From: Neodontobutis hainanensis
Taxonomy: Eukaryota > Chordata > Actinopteri > Gobiiformes > Odontobutidae
Assembly (NCBI GenBank): GCA_024349245.1
Contig: JALDNG010000077.1
Coordinates: 1,297,001 to 1,361,000 of the forward strand
DNA: 64,000 bases
Direction of reading: 5' to 3'
How positions within the stretch are numbered: position 1 is the first letter of the stretch; each line of letters opens with the position of its first letter. The position numbers and the translations under genes are program-made. Below are positions 12,301-22,320 of this stretch, in pieces. The notes under the pieces are model-generated. The model did no database searches, was not told the origin of the DNA, and worked only from the letters and a program-made list of their open reading frames with translations.

Positions 12301-13889
12301 TATGATTACCACATCCTCCGGAGCAGGTCCAGCTATTAAGAGACCAAAATTGCAGCTATAGTGAGTGTGGGTCTAGATGAAAGAGTCAATTTTGTGTGAA
12401 AGTTAGTTCCTCGTGGGGAGGTACAATAGCTCTGTAACAACAAGTATGAGTAAGACATCACTGGTCAAAATTCAATCTCTTAGAAACATGATATGAAACA
12501 TATTATGATGACTTACCACTATATGATAGAATAATATTTTACATGCTTCACTTGTTCGCTGCTTTAATGTTCAAAGGGACAGGGAGAAGTGTCATAAAAA
12601 GACGAAGATTCATGGAGAGAACTTAGAAGGTCAGAGCCCCAGGAGAGCATGATGTCACCTCTGGTCACTCCTAAACCTTAGAACGTCATGACCTGCAGGG
12701 AAATATAAGGAGAATGATACATGAAAAAGCTGAGAAATTGAAAAAAAAAAGTATAAGGACCCATAACAAACTTATTTCAAGAATAGGGTCAATATATTAG
12801 CACTAGTATTGCTAATATACTTATTATTATTATACTTATTGACAACCATGTTAGTGGACACCATAAGTTCTTGCTTTTGATGAAATATGAACAGTCAGCA
12901 ACGGTAAGATCAGTAAAAAAAACAAGAAATAATTTTTGACCGTCCATTTAATAAACTCTAAAAGCTATTTTTTACATGAGAACATTGAAATTTAGACGTA
13001 AACAGCAGTTATCGGAGCACATATGTATGTTTTAAATGAACTCAGAGACATGGGTAATGCAGTAGAATTGAGCCATTCAAAAATGCCAACTTCTGTAAAA
13101 GGAATGCTTGCAGGATAAAGTGCCACATTGCTAAAGGTTTGGGCAGCACTAAAGTAGAGAATGTGGGAACAGCTGAAAAAACTATAAATCAAAACCGATG
13201 CAGCAGTGGGTTTTCATTAAACTTTTTTTTTTTTTTTTAACAGAACTCTATTTAACCTTTGCCTTATTGTCATATTTTTTTCTCGCCTGATTTCTCGTAC
13301 AACAGCACTCAACTACAAGGAGTGCACCCAACACACACACACCAGAGGGTCAACTCAAACTCCCACCACATAAACCCAAAAAGCTATTAAAACAAGCCCT
13401 TTCAAAACCATAAGATTCAAGGAAGATTTACACCAGTGAGTAAATGCACTGGAGCATCTCACACACTGGCACCGACACGCTAAATCTGTGCTTCCCAAAC
13501 CCTTTTTAAACTCGCATAGGCTGGTTGCACAGGTTGTTTCATGTTCAAACATATGGAATATACTATACTGTATACATGTATTTATATTACTGCAATCTCT
13601 GATCTACTATACCCTAAGAACACTGGGCTAAGTTGTGTTAACACACATAAACACACATCTTGAGAGGACACATCTATTATTCATTCAGCTTCATGGCTAG
13701 CTTCATCATTATTATATGGTCACTGATAGAATATCTCTGCTCAGTCTTGTTACCACTGCATTCATTTGCCCAAAGCCATGTTTTTGTACATTTTGCACAG
13801 TGCCAGTCCGACACTAAAGTTTCTGCTCAGTCACTACTGTAATTTTGGTAAGATGAAGGCAGTGAAGGGAGAACTGTTCTAGGCCAATG
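12301..13889. other. Non-coding DNA with short homopolymers
   Basis: AT-rich unique sequence with a poly-A run near 12740 and a poly-T run near 13222-13239. No gene recognised. Confidence 0.35.
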
Positions 13890-13891
13890 TA

Positions 13892-14392
13892 TACTGAACA
13901 AAAATTGAAACTCAACACTTTTGTTTTTCCCCCATTGTTCATTAGCTAAACTCAAAAATCTAAAACTTTGTCTCTGTACACAAAAGGCTTATTTCCCCAA
14001 AACTGTTCAGAAATCTGTCCAAATCTGTGTTAGTGAGCACTTATCTTATGTCGAGATAAACCATCCACCTCAAAGGTGTGGTTTATCAAGATGTTGATTA
14101 GAGAGCATACTTATTGCACAGGTGAGCCTTAGGCTGGCCACAATAAAAGGCCACTCTAACTTGTGGAGTTTTATAACAGCACAATGACACAGATGTCGCA
14201 AGTTTTGAGGAAGTGTGCAGTTGTCATTTATTTATTTATTGTATTATCTCGGCAAAGGAGAACAGCTTACTAACACAGATTTTGACATATTTCTGGACAA
14301 TATTTGAAAAATACGTCTTTTGTGTACATAGAAAAAGTCTTAAAAAAATGGAGACAAAAACAAAATTGTTGCATTAGAACTTTTGTTCAGTA
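13892..14392 (+). mobile_element. Internally deleted Tc1-like transposon
   Basis: The ends read TACTGAACAAAAATTGAAAC and, on the other strand, TACTGAACAAAAGTTCTAAT, each next to a TA (13890-13891 and 14393-14394), the target site of the Tc1/mariner superfamily. The inverted repeats are long: about 13892-14058 pairs with 14244-14392, including 'gtacacaaaag', 'aaatctgtgttagt' and 'cgagata'. Between them lie the usual 5' leader ('ggccacaataaaaggccact') and the start of the transposase at 14184 (MTQMSQVLRKCA). The frame is lost after about 14 codons at 'tttatttatttattg'. Most of the transposase is therefore gone, and the element could move only with a helper enzyme. Confidence 0.85.
14184..14230 (+). 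pseudogene. Tc1-like transposase, N-terminal stub
   Basis: The first 12 codons are MTQMSQVLRKCA, which fits the N-terminus of Tc1-like transposases just before the paired helix-turn-helix DNA-binding domain. The remaining protein (DNA-binding domain and DDE catalytic core) is deleted, and the sequence runs straight into an ATTT-rich joint and the right inverted repeat. Confidence 0.7.
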
Positions 14393-14522
14393 TAAGAGGA
14401 TTCTAATCGAGAAGTGACAAAAGCAATAAAAATGCCCACTCTGAGGGATTTCTTGTTTAATATGTGCCTAAATTTAAAAAAATCTATAAACATCACAAGG
14501 AAAGCCTGGGGAATTGTCAAAA

Positions 14523-14900
14523 AAGCCTAGTTTCCACTGATAGGTAGAGGTACGAATTGGGAAAGTACAAAGTTTGGTACGGGTAACATCTGAAGAGGCT
14601 TGTGTTTTCAGAGTGCAGTGTGCGGGAGAGGAGCGTCTGTTCCACAAACTGTTACACACAGGTTATCTTACTACATAAAAAAAATCCATTTTGAAGCAAA
14701 AGTAAATGCAAGATAAAGTAAAACCTTGTGTAGTGGGAGAGGCTGGAAGTAAAGTTGTATACTGCTAAAATAAACAGTAGAATAATAGTTGCCGGTTTAT
14801 TTGCAGCTTTTGGGACAAAAATGAAGTAAGCTCGAGCAGTTTCCAACAGGAACATGTGTAAAGTTCATGTTTAATGCAATGTAGACAGTGAATGCAATGT
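14523..14900. repeat. Unnamed dispersed repeat, copy 2
   Basis: The left edge reads agcctagtttccactgatag followed by 'ggtacg..ttggtacggg'. The reverse complement of 62300-62370 carries the same edge (agccttgtttccactg, 'ggtacggtatggg'). Internal blocks match 10653-10836. Repeats with 'tttccactg...ggtacggtacgg' ends are common in fish and are probably MITEs. A possible right end, 'gaaggaaacttgcc' at 15142-15155, would make the element about 630 bp, but that pairing is weak. Confidence 0.55.
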
Positions 14901-16189
14901 TAGATTTTAAATAAAGTGAAAGCTGTATGTCACCAGTGCTATATAAAGAACTGCTGCTAACATCCAGACCAGTATAACTTCTATCAGTCTTTTTTTGGAA
15001 TGTGCTGTGCTCTTTACTCTTTTTGTTTAGTCAGTATTACCAACTTTCTATCTCTGTGGCAACCTTCGCCTTTTCGAAAGCAGAGCCCTATGGTAAAAGT
15101 AGTATGGTACACTATGGCACTCTTTTAGAATGCTCTCTTGTGAAGGAAACTTGCCAACCAGAAACATTTCAGGATGCTTCAGGATGATAATGACCAACAA
15201 ATAACCAACACACATTTATGAGCTATTACTTGAAAGTAAATGTGCATTACAGGGAATTACCAAAGCTGTACTTAAGACTGCTTCACTTCTGTGACAGTGC
15301 TGCTCATTTAAGGACAGAGAGAGCAAGAATTTATAAAGATAATCAACCTTTTTTAGGTTTAGCGGTAAAGATTAATAACAGCTAAATGAGAAAAATAATG
15401 GTTCTGTCACAATATTTTAGCTTGCTTTGGAGTGCATTTATAGGAATAAGTAACTCATTTAAAGCCTTGTTGTTTTGAATGAATGTCTTACATATAACAT
15501 TACAGTCAATGTCTGACACTATCCACCTGCAAGAGCATGCCATAGACATCTCCCAAAGGTTGTACTGGCATCAATAGAGTACTCAAAAGCTAACAGTGAA
15601 GACCATTGATTTGTTTTGGCCTTGTCACAACAGTGCAGAAAGAGTTATCAACAATACTTCACACTTGAGTTTATTCATGAGAGAAATATACTTAGAACAA
15701 TAAAAAAAAAACTTTGAGGAAAAAGAAAGCTACTTGCAATGCAATTTCTTCTTTTGCTGTTCACTTTTGGAAATATTTAGAGCTAACAAGAGAGAAGACG
15801 GGGGATGCTTTTTGTTCCGGTGCCTTATTGAGTCGCTTACCATGAAGCTGCAGAAGTTTAAAAACTATTGCAACTACTTTCGGCAGAAGGGTCGTCACAA
15901 GATCTTAGTTTTTGTGCCTTGACTCCTCCACTTCTCTTAACATTTCTCCCCGAGGACTAAATCCTTCTTGGCTTTGCTCTAATTTATTACCACTCCAACT
16001 CTGTCCCGGCATGTCACAGAGCCGAGAGGTTTATTTTTCTTTTTTCCTTATTTGGTTAGAAAACGGAATGTGCTGTGATGCGGCGTAGCAGAAGCCTTTA
16101 TGAAACCAGCCGAGATGACACGTTCTTCCTAGAGCGGAGAGCGAGACTTCTTAAGTTAGCTGTGAGCATCCAGCACATTATAACTCAAT
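14901..16189. other. Non-coding DNA, nothing recognised
   Basis: Unique AT-rich sequence with a poly-A run near 15702-15711. Short frames (15002-15187, 15734-15922) have no domain. Confidence 0.35.
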
Positions 16190-16410
16190 AATGTATGCTA
16201 AGCTGCATCTTTATGAAGGCAGTGTTAATGGGTGGGGTTGGTGTAACTGCCTTAAACAAGGGATTAGCCTGTCCCCGATGAGTCGCCGCTCTGTGATGGG
16301 ATTATTTACATCGCTCTGGCGTCAGGGTGCAGGTGTCATTAGAAATACAAATCCCCTAATAAATTTAAAAATGTTGGGGGAGTCTGTAAAGAAGTAAGAG
16401 TACTCTGCCT
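16190..16410. promoter_or_regulatory. Candidate conserved non-coding element
   Basis: A unique block of higher GC content around 'aacaagggattagcctg', 'ccgatgagtcgccgctctgtgatggg', 'attatttacatcgctctgg' and 'aaatcccctaataaattta'. It contains GGATTA (Otx/Pitx-type), TGAGTC (AP-1-like) and TTTAC words. It is open in one frame (16191-16397), but the peptide has no domain. It looks like enhancer-type sequence. Confidence 0.3.
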
Positions 16411-16479
16411 GAAACAATACAAACTCTCAAACAAAGTGTTCCTTGATTTGGTGAGAAAGCACTGCCCAAACATTGTCCT

Positions 16480-16900
16480 AGTCATATTTTAATAATAGCA
16501 CTGGCATCTGCGACCAGATAAGAGTCACCTCAGTTACAAACACATGCTAAGTAATCCGATCAAAGGACCATCAGTCCTTTTCCTCTTCCCATAATTCCTT
16601 GCTTTTAGCTGGGTTGTGGCTTGGCCTCACCTCTTTCTGTAAATGCATATATTAGCATCGCTTTAGTGCTTAGCACAGGCTTTATGATAACACATGTGCC
16701 CTTGACAGAGAGAGCTTTTTTTCAGATTAAGCATCATTGCCTTGGTTAATTATTTCCTGTCCATCCAGTAATTAGTTATAATTGAGCAACCTTTATGAGA
16801 TAAGCATATTTATTGGTTGCAATATTGGGTCATGTATTAGTCTGCTGCCACAGCTCTCATATAAAGCTGCTAAGTGTTTGATTACCCTGACCCCATTCAC
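16480..16900. promoter_or_regulatory. Candidate conserved non-coding element
   Basis: Unique AT-rich block with words typical of developmental enhancers: 'agattaagcatc', 'ttaattatttcctgtcc', 'ccagtaattagttataattgag'. No repeat family is recognised. Conservation is an inference. Confidence 0.25.
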
Positions 16901-18089
16901 ACTCAACACGGAGGCAACGCCAACCAGATGTGTATGACTGTATTTTTGCTGATACTATACAAAACAAGAAGTTGTGCATTGTCCATAACATTGTCCAAAA
17001 ATATATGCAAATTAGGGCCTAAAAGCAATTTTACATAGATGATGCGTCATTCCAAAACAGATTACATGCCACAATTCGCTGTATTTATTTACCCAAACAG
17101 ATAAATCAGCAGTACAAAGGATCACAGGGAACAGAAACACTTATGATGCATTTGTGATTTAAAAAAAGCAAGCTTGCTTAAACTGACTGAATTAATATGT
17201 CATTTCCACGGAATTTAGTCAACTTTAGGTGGAAAATGTGGACATGCATTTTGTGTGAAGGCATCATGACATACCGTGAGGGGATAGCCCAGTGTTTTGT
17301 TAAAAGGGTCAGTGACATCAGTTTGGAAAAGCCGGCAGGAGCAGTGACACAGACTTTGTGTTTTGTTTGTCTGCAATGAGACAAATGTGTTAAACAGAAA
17401 CTCTAAACATGAAATTTTATTTATTCTGTTCCTCATTCATACAACCCCACAGCCTCCTACTCCCCAGTACAATTCCTTCAAGTAGAAGAACACTATCCTC
17501 TTTCACTGGCTCCAAAATACGGACCTCTCCAAGCACTTCCAAATAAATTCTGGTGTGGTCATAGCTCAGTAAACAAAATACAGAATACTGAAAGCACAAA
17601 GCATAAAAGAACATACATTACATTACATAACATGGTTTGTTTTCATCATAATTTGTTGCTTAGTCATGTGAGCTCCTTAAGCATTGCAAACACATTTTAG
17701 AATACTATGCTGACTCTGTAAATGTAGCAGTTTGATTTTTAAGTGAAAGTCTCAACTCTATACATTAAAAGACTAGACTAGACTAAAAAAAAAAAAAAAA
17801 AAAATAGTAGTAGAATCACTGATTTCAAAAACAAGTTGTCATCTCTTTTTCTTGATATTACAATGACTTTTTAGTCTGAGACTCAAAAAGAAACACGGAA
17901 GATATCTCCTCTTCAAAGGTAAACGCTGTGTCATGTACAGCAGGAATAGAAGGCTTGGTGTTTGGCAGGTAATTTAGCACTTTGTATACAGTGTCAAACT
18001 TCACTGTGGAAAAGGGCTCTGTGTCAATGTTTGGAGGCTTTTCTTTTGCAGTTCATGTTTTATTAACTCCAACACTATTGCTTTGGGAC
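16901..18089. other. Non-coding DNA with a poly-A tract
   Basis: No gene recognised. A short 'gactagactagacta' repeat runs into an A tract of about 20 bases near 17787-17806, which could be the tail of an old retroposon, but nothing upstream identifies one. Frames on both strands at 17178-17436 and 17417-17614 have no domain. Confidence 0.35.
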
Positions 18090-18500
18090 GCTATTGTCAT
18101 TTGCACCAGTTGATTTTGATCGAGCACTGACTGATCACACACTGCCTCTAAATTCCTTTATTAGAGTCTTCCTGTAGACTCCGCTCCAACATCATTGAGT
18201 ATTACAGGCGTGCGTTTCAGCTGTAGTTTTATATTCCTGGTACATATCATGGAAATTATCCACAAAAGCTTGTATTAATCAAAGGTCCACTGAGCACTAA
18301 TGCAAATGGGGACTTTAATTAAGCTCTACTTTGACAAGTGGGACAACCTGCTAATTAATCAAAACTGACAGTGGCTTCTTACACGGCCCATAAAAATAAT
18401 CACTTGATATGTATCACTGAATTCCCAATCTATTATGTTTTCTGCTTAATTACAATGAGGTTTTACCTGAGAAATATTTTGCAAGCACCACAAAGTAACT
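18090..18500. promoter_or_regulatory. Candidate conserved non-coding element
   Basis: Unique block just left of the foldback element. It has 'tggaaattatccac', 'tgtattaatcaaaggtcc', 'gactttaattaagctc', 'cctgctaattaatcaaaac' and 'ctgcttaattacaatgag': several TAATTA cores, a TCAAAGG (TCF/LEF-like) word, and TTAATTAA. This density in non-repetitive DNA is the pattern of a vertebrate enhancer. Confidence 0.35.
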
Positions 18501-18630
18501 CAAACTGCGTAATTTCTTAGAAATATTTTAGCAATTAAAGGAATCAAAAACATTTTGGTGTGATAAGAAGCTGCACTGATAATATGTATGGATTTAGCTG
18601 TATACTATTATTAATTTAGGACATAATCTA

Positions 18631-19253
18631 TGGGATTATTTTCCCGCCAAATGTATTGCAGTCACAGATCAAAAAATAATAAGCATAAATAAAAAAATTA
18701 AAAGCACATGTAAAATAATAACGCACAAAACCGAAAAACAAATGCATTTTTTTTTTAAATAACAAACAACGCGGTCATGGATCAAAAAATAATAAGCGTG
18801 AATCAAAAATTTAAACACATTTAAAATTATATTGCACAAAACTGAAACAAGAGTTAAAAATTTTCCAAATCGCAAACCAAATCAGGTTTCCTGCTCACGT
18901 GTTATTTTTTTGTGTGCTTGTGGTCTTTCCCCCTTTGCTCTTGTTTCCATGTTCTGCGCTTGCGTTTCTAAAAGTTGCAGTTAGAGTTTCATGTAAATGA
19001 GGGCAGGCTTCAGCGTCACCATTGGCCCACAAGTTCTAGATTGACAGCTTCTCCTCTAGCCAATCAGTCCAAGGGGGAGTTGACGTCACTCCAATGCGAC
19101 TCATGGCGGCTGTGGAGATATTTATGGCTAATTTGATATATCCATCCTACAGAGCACCTCTGGTCTCACTATGTAAAAAAATATATATATATGTAACTAA
19201 GTCGTGGCCACGAGATACGCTAAGTCTCGTGGCCACGAGATAAGTAAATATGA
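18631..19253 (+). repeat. Foldback element, left outer arm
   Basis: Pairs with 19988-20602. Examples of the few differences: 'aggtttcctgctcac' here against 'aggattt' read inversely on the right, 'tgacgtca' here against 'tgatgtca', and one 3-base difference in an 'aataataag' run. Near the inner edge, 'tcgtggccacga' (19202-19213) and 'tctcgtggccacgaga' (19225-19240) are short perfect palindromes, which the other arm also carries. Confidence 0.8.
18991..19112 (+). promoter_or_regulatory. Promoter-like motif cluster inside the foldback arm
   Basis: Within 120 bases lie an octamer-like ATGTAAAT (18991-18998), inverse CCAAT (19021-19025), CCAAT in 'gccaatcag' (19060-19064), a perfect CRE TGACGTCA (19081-19088), another CCAAT (19091-19095) and CATGGCGGC (19102-19110, YY1-like). 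CCAAT + CRE + YY1 in this order and spacing is typical of housekeeping-type vertebrate promoters. The mirror copy at about 20131-20260 has the CRE changed to TGATGTCA. Function is inferred from motifs only. Confidence 0.4.
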
Positions 19254-19432
19254 ATAAATATAAAAGGAGAATGCACAATGGAGCAGCTTTTCTCCCGAAA
19301 GCATGCACGCTAACTCTGCCACCCATAAGGCTCATACATACAATAATTAATAAACCAGTCTGCACACTACTGTAGACTATCTTAAAATCATAATCAGAAA
19401 TACTTTATTGATCTTTATTGATATCGATAACC

Positions 19433-19776
19433 CAGGGGACAATTGTTGTGTCACAGTTGATGTGCACATCAAGACATTTAAAGAAATATAAATAATATAA
19501 GTTGGTAAATAAACAAGTAGCCTATTAACATGTAAAAAGTATAAATATATGCTATAAAATATAAATAAGAGTTATAAAGGACCATGGATATGCAGCCTAC
19601 AAGATTTACATTACTGTATTAACAGAATTGAATTGATTGTGATGAACAGTACTAGTAAATAAACAGAAGCAGAACTGCAGCAAACTATATTACACTGAAT
19701 ATTAAAACAGATAATATTGCACAGAATGTGAAGTATTACATTGCACTACAGTACAGGGTCCATTTAAATAACAAAG
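19433..19776. repeat. Foldback loop with a 'tttattgatcccc' type repeat
   Basis: Starting in the inner arm, the sequence reads 'aatcagaaatactttattga' and continues 'cccaggggacaattgttg' with many short 'ataaata' words and 'agtattacattgcactacag'. The reverse of this opening is at the other inner arm. The 'ctttattgatcccc..gggg' start recurs at 61356 and, inverted, at 46783-46807, a dispersed fish repeat. So the loop appears to be a captured or ancestral repeat fragment. Confidence 0.5.
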
Positions 19777-19987
19777 GTTATCAATATCAATAAAGATCAA
19801 TAAAGTATTTCTGATTATGATTTTAAGATAGTCTATAGTAGTGTGCAGACTGGTTTATTAATTATTGAAGTGTTTGACATTTTGGAAAAGCATGTCTGTG
19901 TAGCCTACGATAAAACGTCAGCAGAGGGCGTTGTAGGCTTAGGTCACGGTACCTCTATTTGGCTGTATGTATGAGCCTTATTCATTC

Positions 19988-20602
19988 TATATTTACTTAT
20001 CTCGTGGCCACGACTTAGCGTATCTCGTGGCCACGACTTAGTTACATATATATATATATATTTTTTTACATAGTGAGACCAGAGGTGCTCTGTAGGATGG
20101 ATATATCAAATTAGCCATAAATATCTCCACAGCCGCCATGAGTCGCATTGGAGTGATGTCAACTCCCCCTTGGACTGATTGGCTAGAGGAGAAGCTGTCA
20201 ATCTAGAACTTGTGGGCCAATGGTGACGCTGAAGCCTGCCCTCATTTACATGAAACTCTAACTGCAACTTTTAGAAACGCAAGCGCAGAACATGGAAACA
20301 AGAGCAAAGGGGGAAAGACCACAAGCACACAAAAAAATAACACGTGAGCAGGATTTGGTTTGCGATTTGGAAAATTTTTAACTCTTGTTTCAGTTTTGTG
20401 CAATATAATTTTAAATGTGTTTAAATTTTTGATTCACGCTTATTTTTTGATCCATGACCGCGTTGTTTGTTATTTAAAAAAAAAAATGCATTTGTTTTTC
20501 GGTTTTGTGCGTTATTATTTTACATGTGCTTTTAATTTTTTTATTTATGCTTATTATTTTTCGATCTGTGACTGCAATACATTTGGCGGGAAAATAATCC
20601 CA
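19988..20602 (-). repeat. Foldback element, right outer arm
   Basis: Inverse copy of 18631-19253. The two 'cgtggccacg' palindromes lie at about 20001-20040, followed by a (TA)n run and 'tttttttacatag', as in the left arm. Confidence 0.8.
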
Positions 20603-20604
20603 TA

Positions 20605-21336
20605 ATAATCAGCATTTACTTTACACGCCACTCGCTCAATTTGTGAGCATTTAGCAGCTTTACACAACAGCCAGTCTTCATTACATGTTAATTTTGCATT
20701 TAAGGAGCAGAAAATCTCCTCACAGTGTTCTTTCACTGAACTGAGAGTAAAGTTAGTGTTATAATGACAACTGAGCAAGACCTGAAAAAGCAAATTGGAA
20801 AAAATTTAGAAAAAGTGTTTTAAGCAATCAACTGCTACAGCTTTTTCACTTCACAGTTGAAAATGTTTTTTTTTTTTTTCTTGTTGTTGTTTTTTTAAGT
20901 AGGCGCTGTAATTCCACAGAGAGTTTAATGATTGCTTCTGGAGGCTTTTCTTCAGCCTTCACTTGTTTGGTGCAGTAGCATCTAGTGTAAATGTGCCATT
21001 TGGGCTGTTATATGTTTTGTGTTCCCTCTGTATTTTCTTTTCACTTAGATGAACTCTCACAATATTAGAACATCGATTTTTTTTAGTAGAAACATATTTA
21101 TGTTGTGTCGATTTAAGTCTCTGTTTGAAAATGAAAACAACAGTAGAATATCAAACCACCCAAAAAATATTTGCACTCTTTAGAGGCATGGCCATTTTAA
21201 TTAATGAAAACATTTTCATCGAGTATGAATTAAAATTTAACGCTGGCTCACCCTGGTTGTAAGAACAAAATCTAATCAACAAAATCTTCCCTCCCTCCAG
21301 CTTCTCAGGACAGCAGTGACCTATAGAGGGTGATAG
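20605..21336. other. Non-coding DNA, nothing recognised
   Basis: Unique DNA between the foldback and the hAT element, with a T tract near 20863-20879. No gene recognised. Confidence 0.35.
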
Positions 21337-21447
21337 GGCGCCGCCAGGCCCGGATTGGCTAATCGGGAGCACCGGGAAAATTCCCGGTGGGCCGGTACGT
21401 TTGTTTGGCCGCGAGGGCCGTTGTCATGGGACTGGGTTGAAATATAT

Positions 21448-21450
21448 ATG

Positions 21451-21523
<73 letters not shown>
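21448..21523. repeat. (TTA)n microsatellite inside the hAT element
   Basis: About 25 uninterrupted copies of TTA/ATT. It generates the poly-Tyr and poly-Ile frames at 21355-21625, which are not genes. Confidence 0.95.
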
Positions 21524-21694
21524 TTACCGCAGCAGCACTCTTTTTATTTATTATATTGCCGCAGTCCCACTCTTTTATTTAATATTTTCTCAGAGTACAG
21601 CCTGCAAGACAATGATGACGTTTAGACTCCTGGCCCCGCCCCTGACACGGCCCCTTGCAAGTTGCTCAAAATAAAAATAAAAGTCACATTAAAA

Positions 21695-21825
21695 ATGGAT
21701 AACAGAAAGCGCAAAGGCGGCGCTGAAAAGGCCAAAATGAAAAAAAGCTTAAGAAACTGACGGCCAAATGTTCAAAGCTGAGCACATATTTTCTCAACAA
21801 AATTAATGAAGACGACGAGGCGGGT
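21695..21825 (+). pseudogene. hAT transposase, N-terminal remnant
   Basis: Starts MDNRKRKGGAEKAKMKK, a basic leader of the kind found in hAT proteins of the DUF4371/ZMYM-like group in fish. After 'kslrn' a stop and frame change occur. The stretch ends with 'gaggcgggtaagtaag', which contains a consensus splice donor (GTAAGT near 21824), so the original gene may have had an intron here. No zinc-finger or catalytic part remains. Confidence 0.5.
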
Positions 21826-22079
21826 AAGTAAGCTAACTTTAAGGTAGTTAGGAGCAGTGCAAGATGCTAGCGGCCGTGCAAAACAACGTCGTATGTAAAC
21901 CCCGTTCATGTATCAAAGTTTTTCTTGTAGCTCTTCAGCAGCAGACGCCTCTAGTACCGTTTGCTGCCAACAGAGAGCAGGATGTCGAACTAGAGATCAA
22001 AACTTGTTCCTCCTGTAAAAACTGTCATTTGTGTTCACCTCATTGTCTCTCAGTACAAATTACTAAGTGATGCATACCG

Positions 22080-22320
22080 TGTGATTGGACTTGCCTACAA
22101 GTTCCTATTAACACTGTCCATCACACAAGTAGCCTGTGAGAAAAGCTTTTTATCAGTGACATTCATAAAAAACAGACTCAGGAGCACTTTAACCCAGAAG
22201 AACTTTAGGCATTAATGCTCATATGCACTGAGAAAGAAATTGTCATGTCTTTGGACAATGACACTGTGATAGATAAAGTTGCAGAGACCAGTGCTCTGCT
22301 CAGGTGTTTATTAATGTTTT
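22080..22320 (+). pseudogene. hAT transposase, C-terminal dimerisation region remnant
   Basis: Reads YRVIGLAYKFLLTLSITQVA, then CEKSFLSVTFIKNRLRSTLT, then after a 1-base shift ALMLICTEKEIVMSLDNDTV and IDKVAETSALL. This matches the hAT C-terminal (dimerisation) pattern 'LPVTSCEAERSFSxLRRIKxxLRSTMTQxRL'. The 'LDNDTVIDKVAE' ending fits the DUF4371-type subgroup. It is broken by at least one frameshift. The RRIK-type block is partly degraded to 'TFIKNRL'. Confidence 0.75.

Larger units (their letters stand above)
18631..20602. mobile_element. Foldback element: 1.97-kb near-palindrome flanked by TA
   Basis: The two ends are exact inverses (TGGGATTATTTTCCCGCC at the left, its reverse complement at the right), and each is followed outward by TA (18629-18630 and 20603-20604). 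The outer arms, 18631-19253 and 19988-20602, differ by only a few substitutions and small indels in over 600 bases. Inner arms 19341-19432 and 19777-19868 also pair. Between them one arm has 71 private bases and the other 97. A loop of about 344 bases remains. No transposase frame exists; the open frame repeated in both arms (MRFGKFLTLVSVL...) is AT-run sequence. High arm identity means a recent origin or continuing gene conversion. It is most likely a non-autonomous transposon with very long inverted repeats; an inverted duplication of a shorter element is the alternative. Confidence 0.8.

Noticed and set aside
18669..18875. Hydrophobic MRFGKFLTLVSVL... frame, also found inverted at 20360-20605
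   Set aside because: Present twice only because the foldback arms are copies. The peptide comes from A/T runs, has no domain, and frames diverge after indels.
21355..21625. Poly-Tyr and poly-Ile frames
   Set aside because: Translations of the (TTA)n microsatellite within the hAT element.
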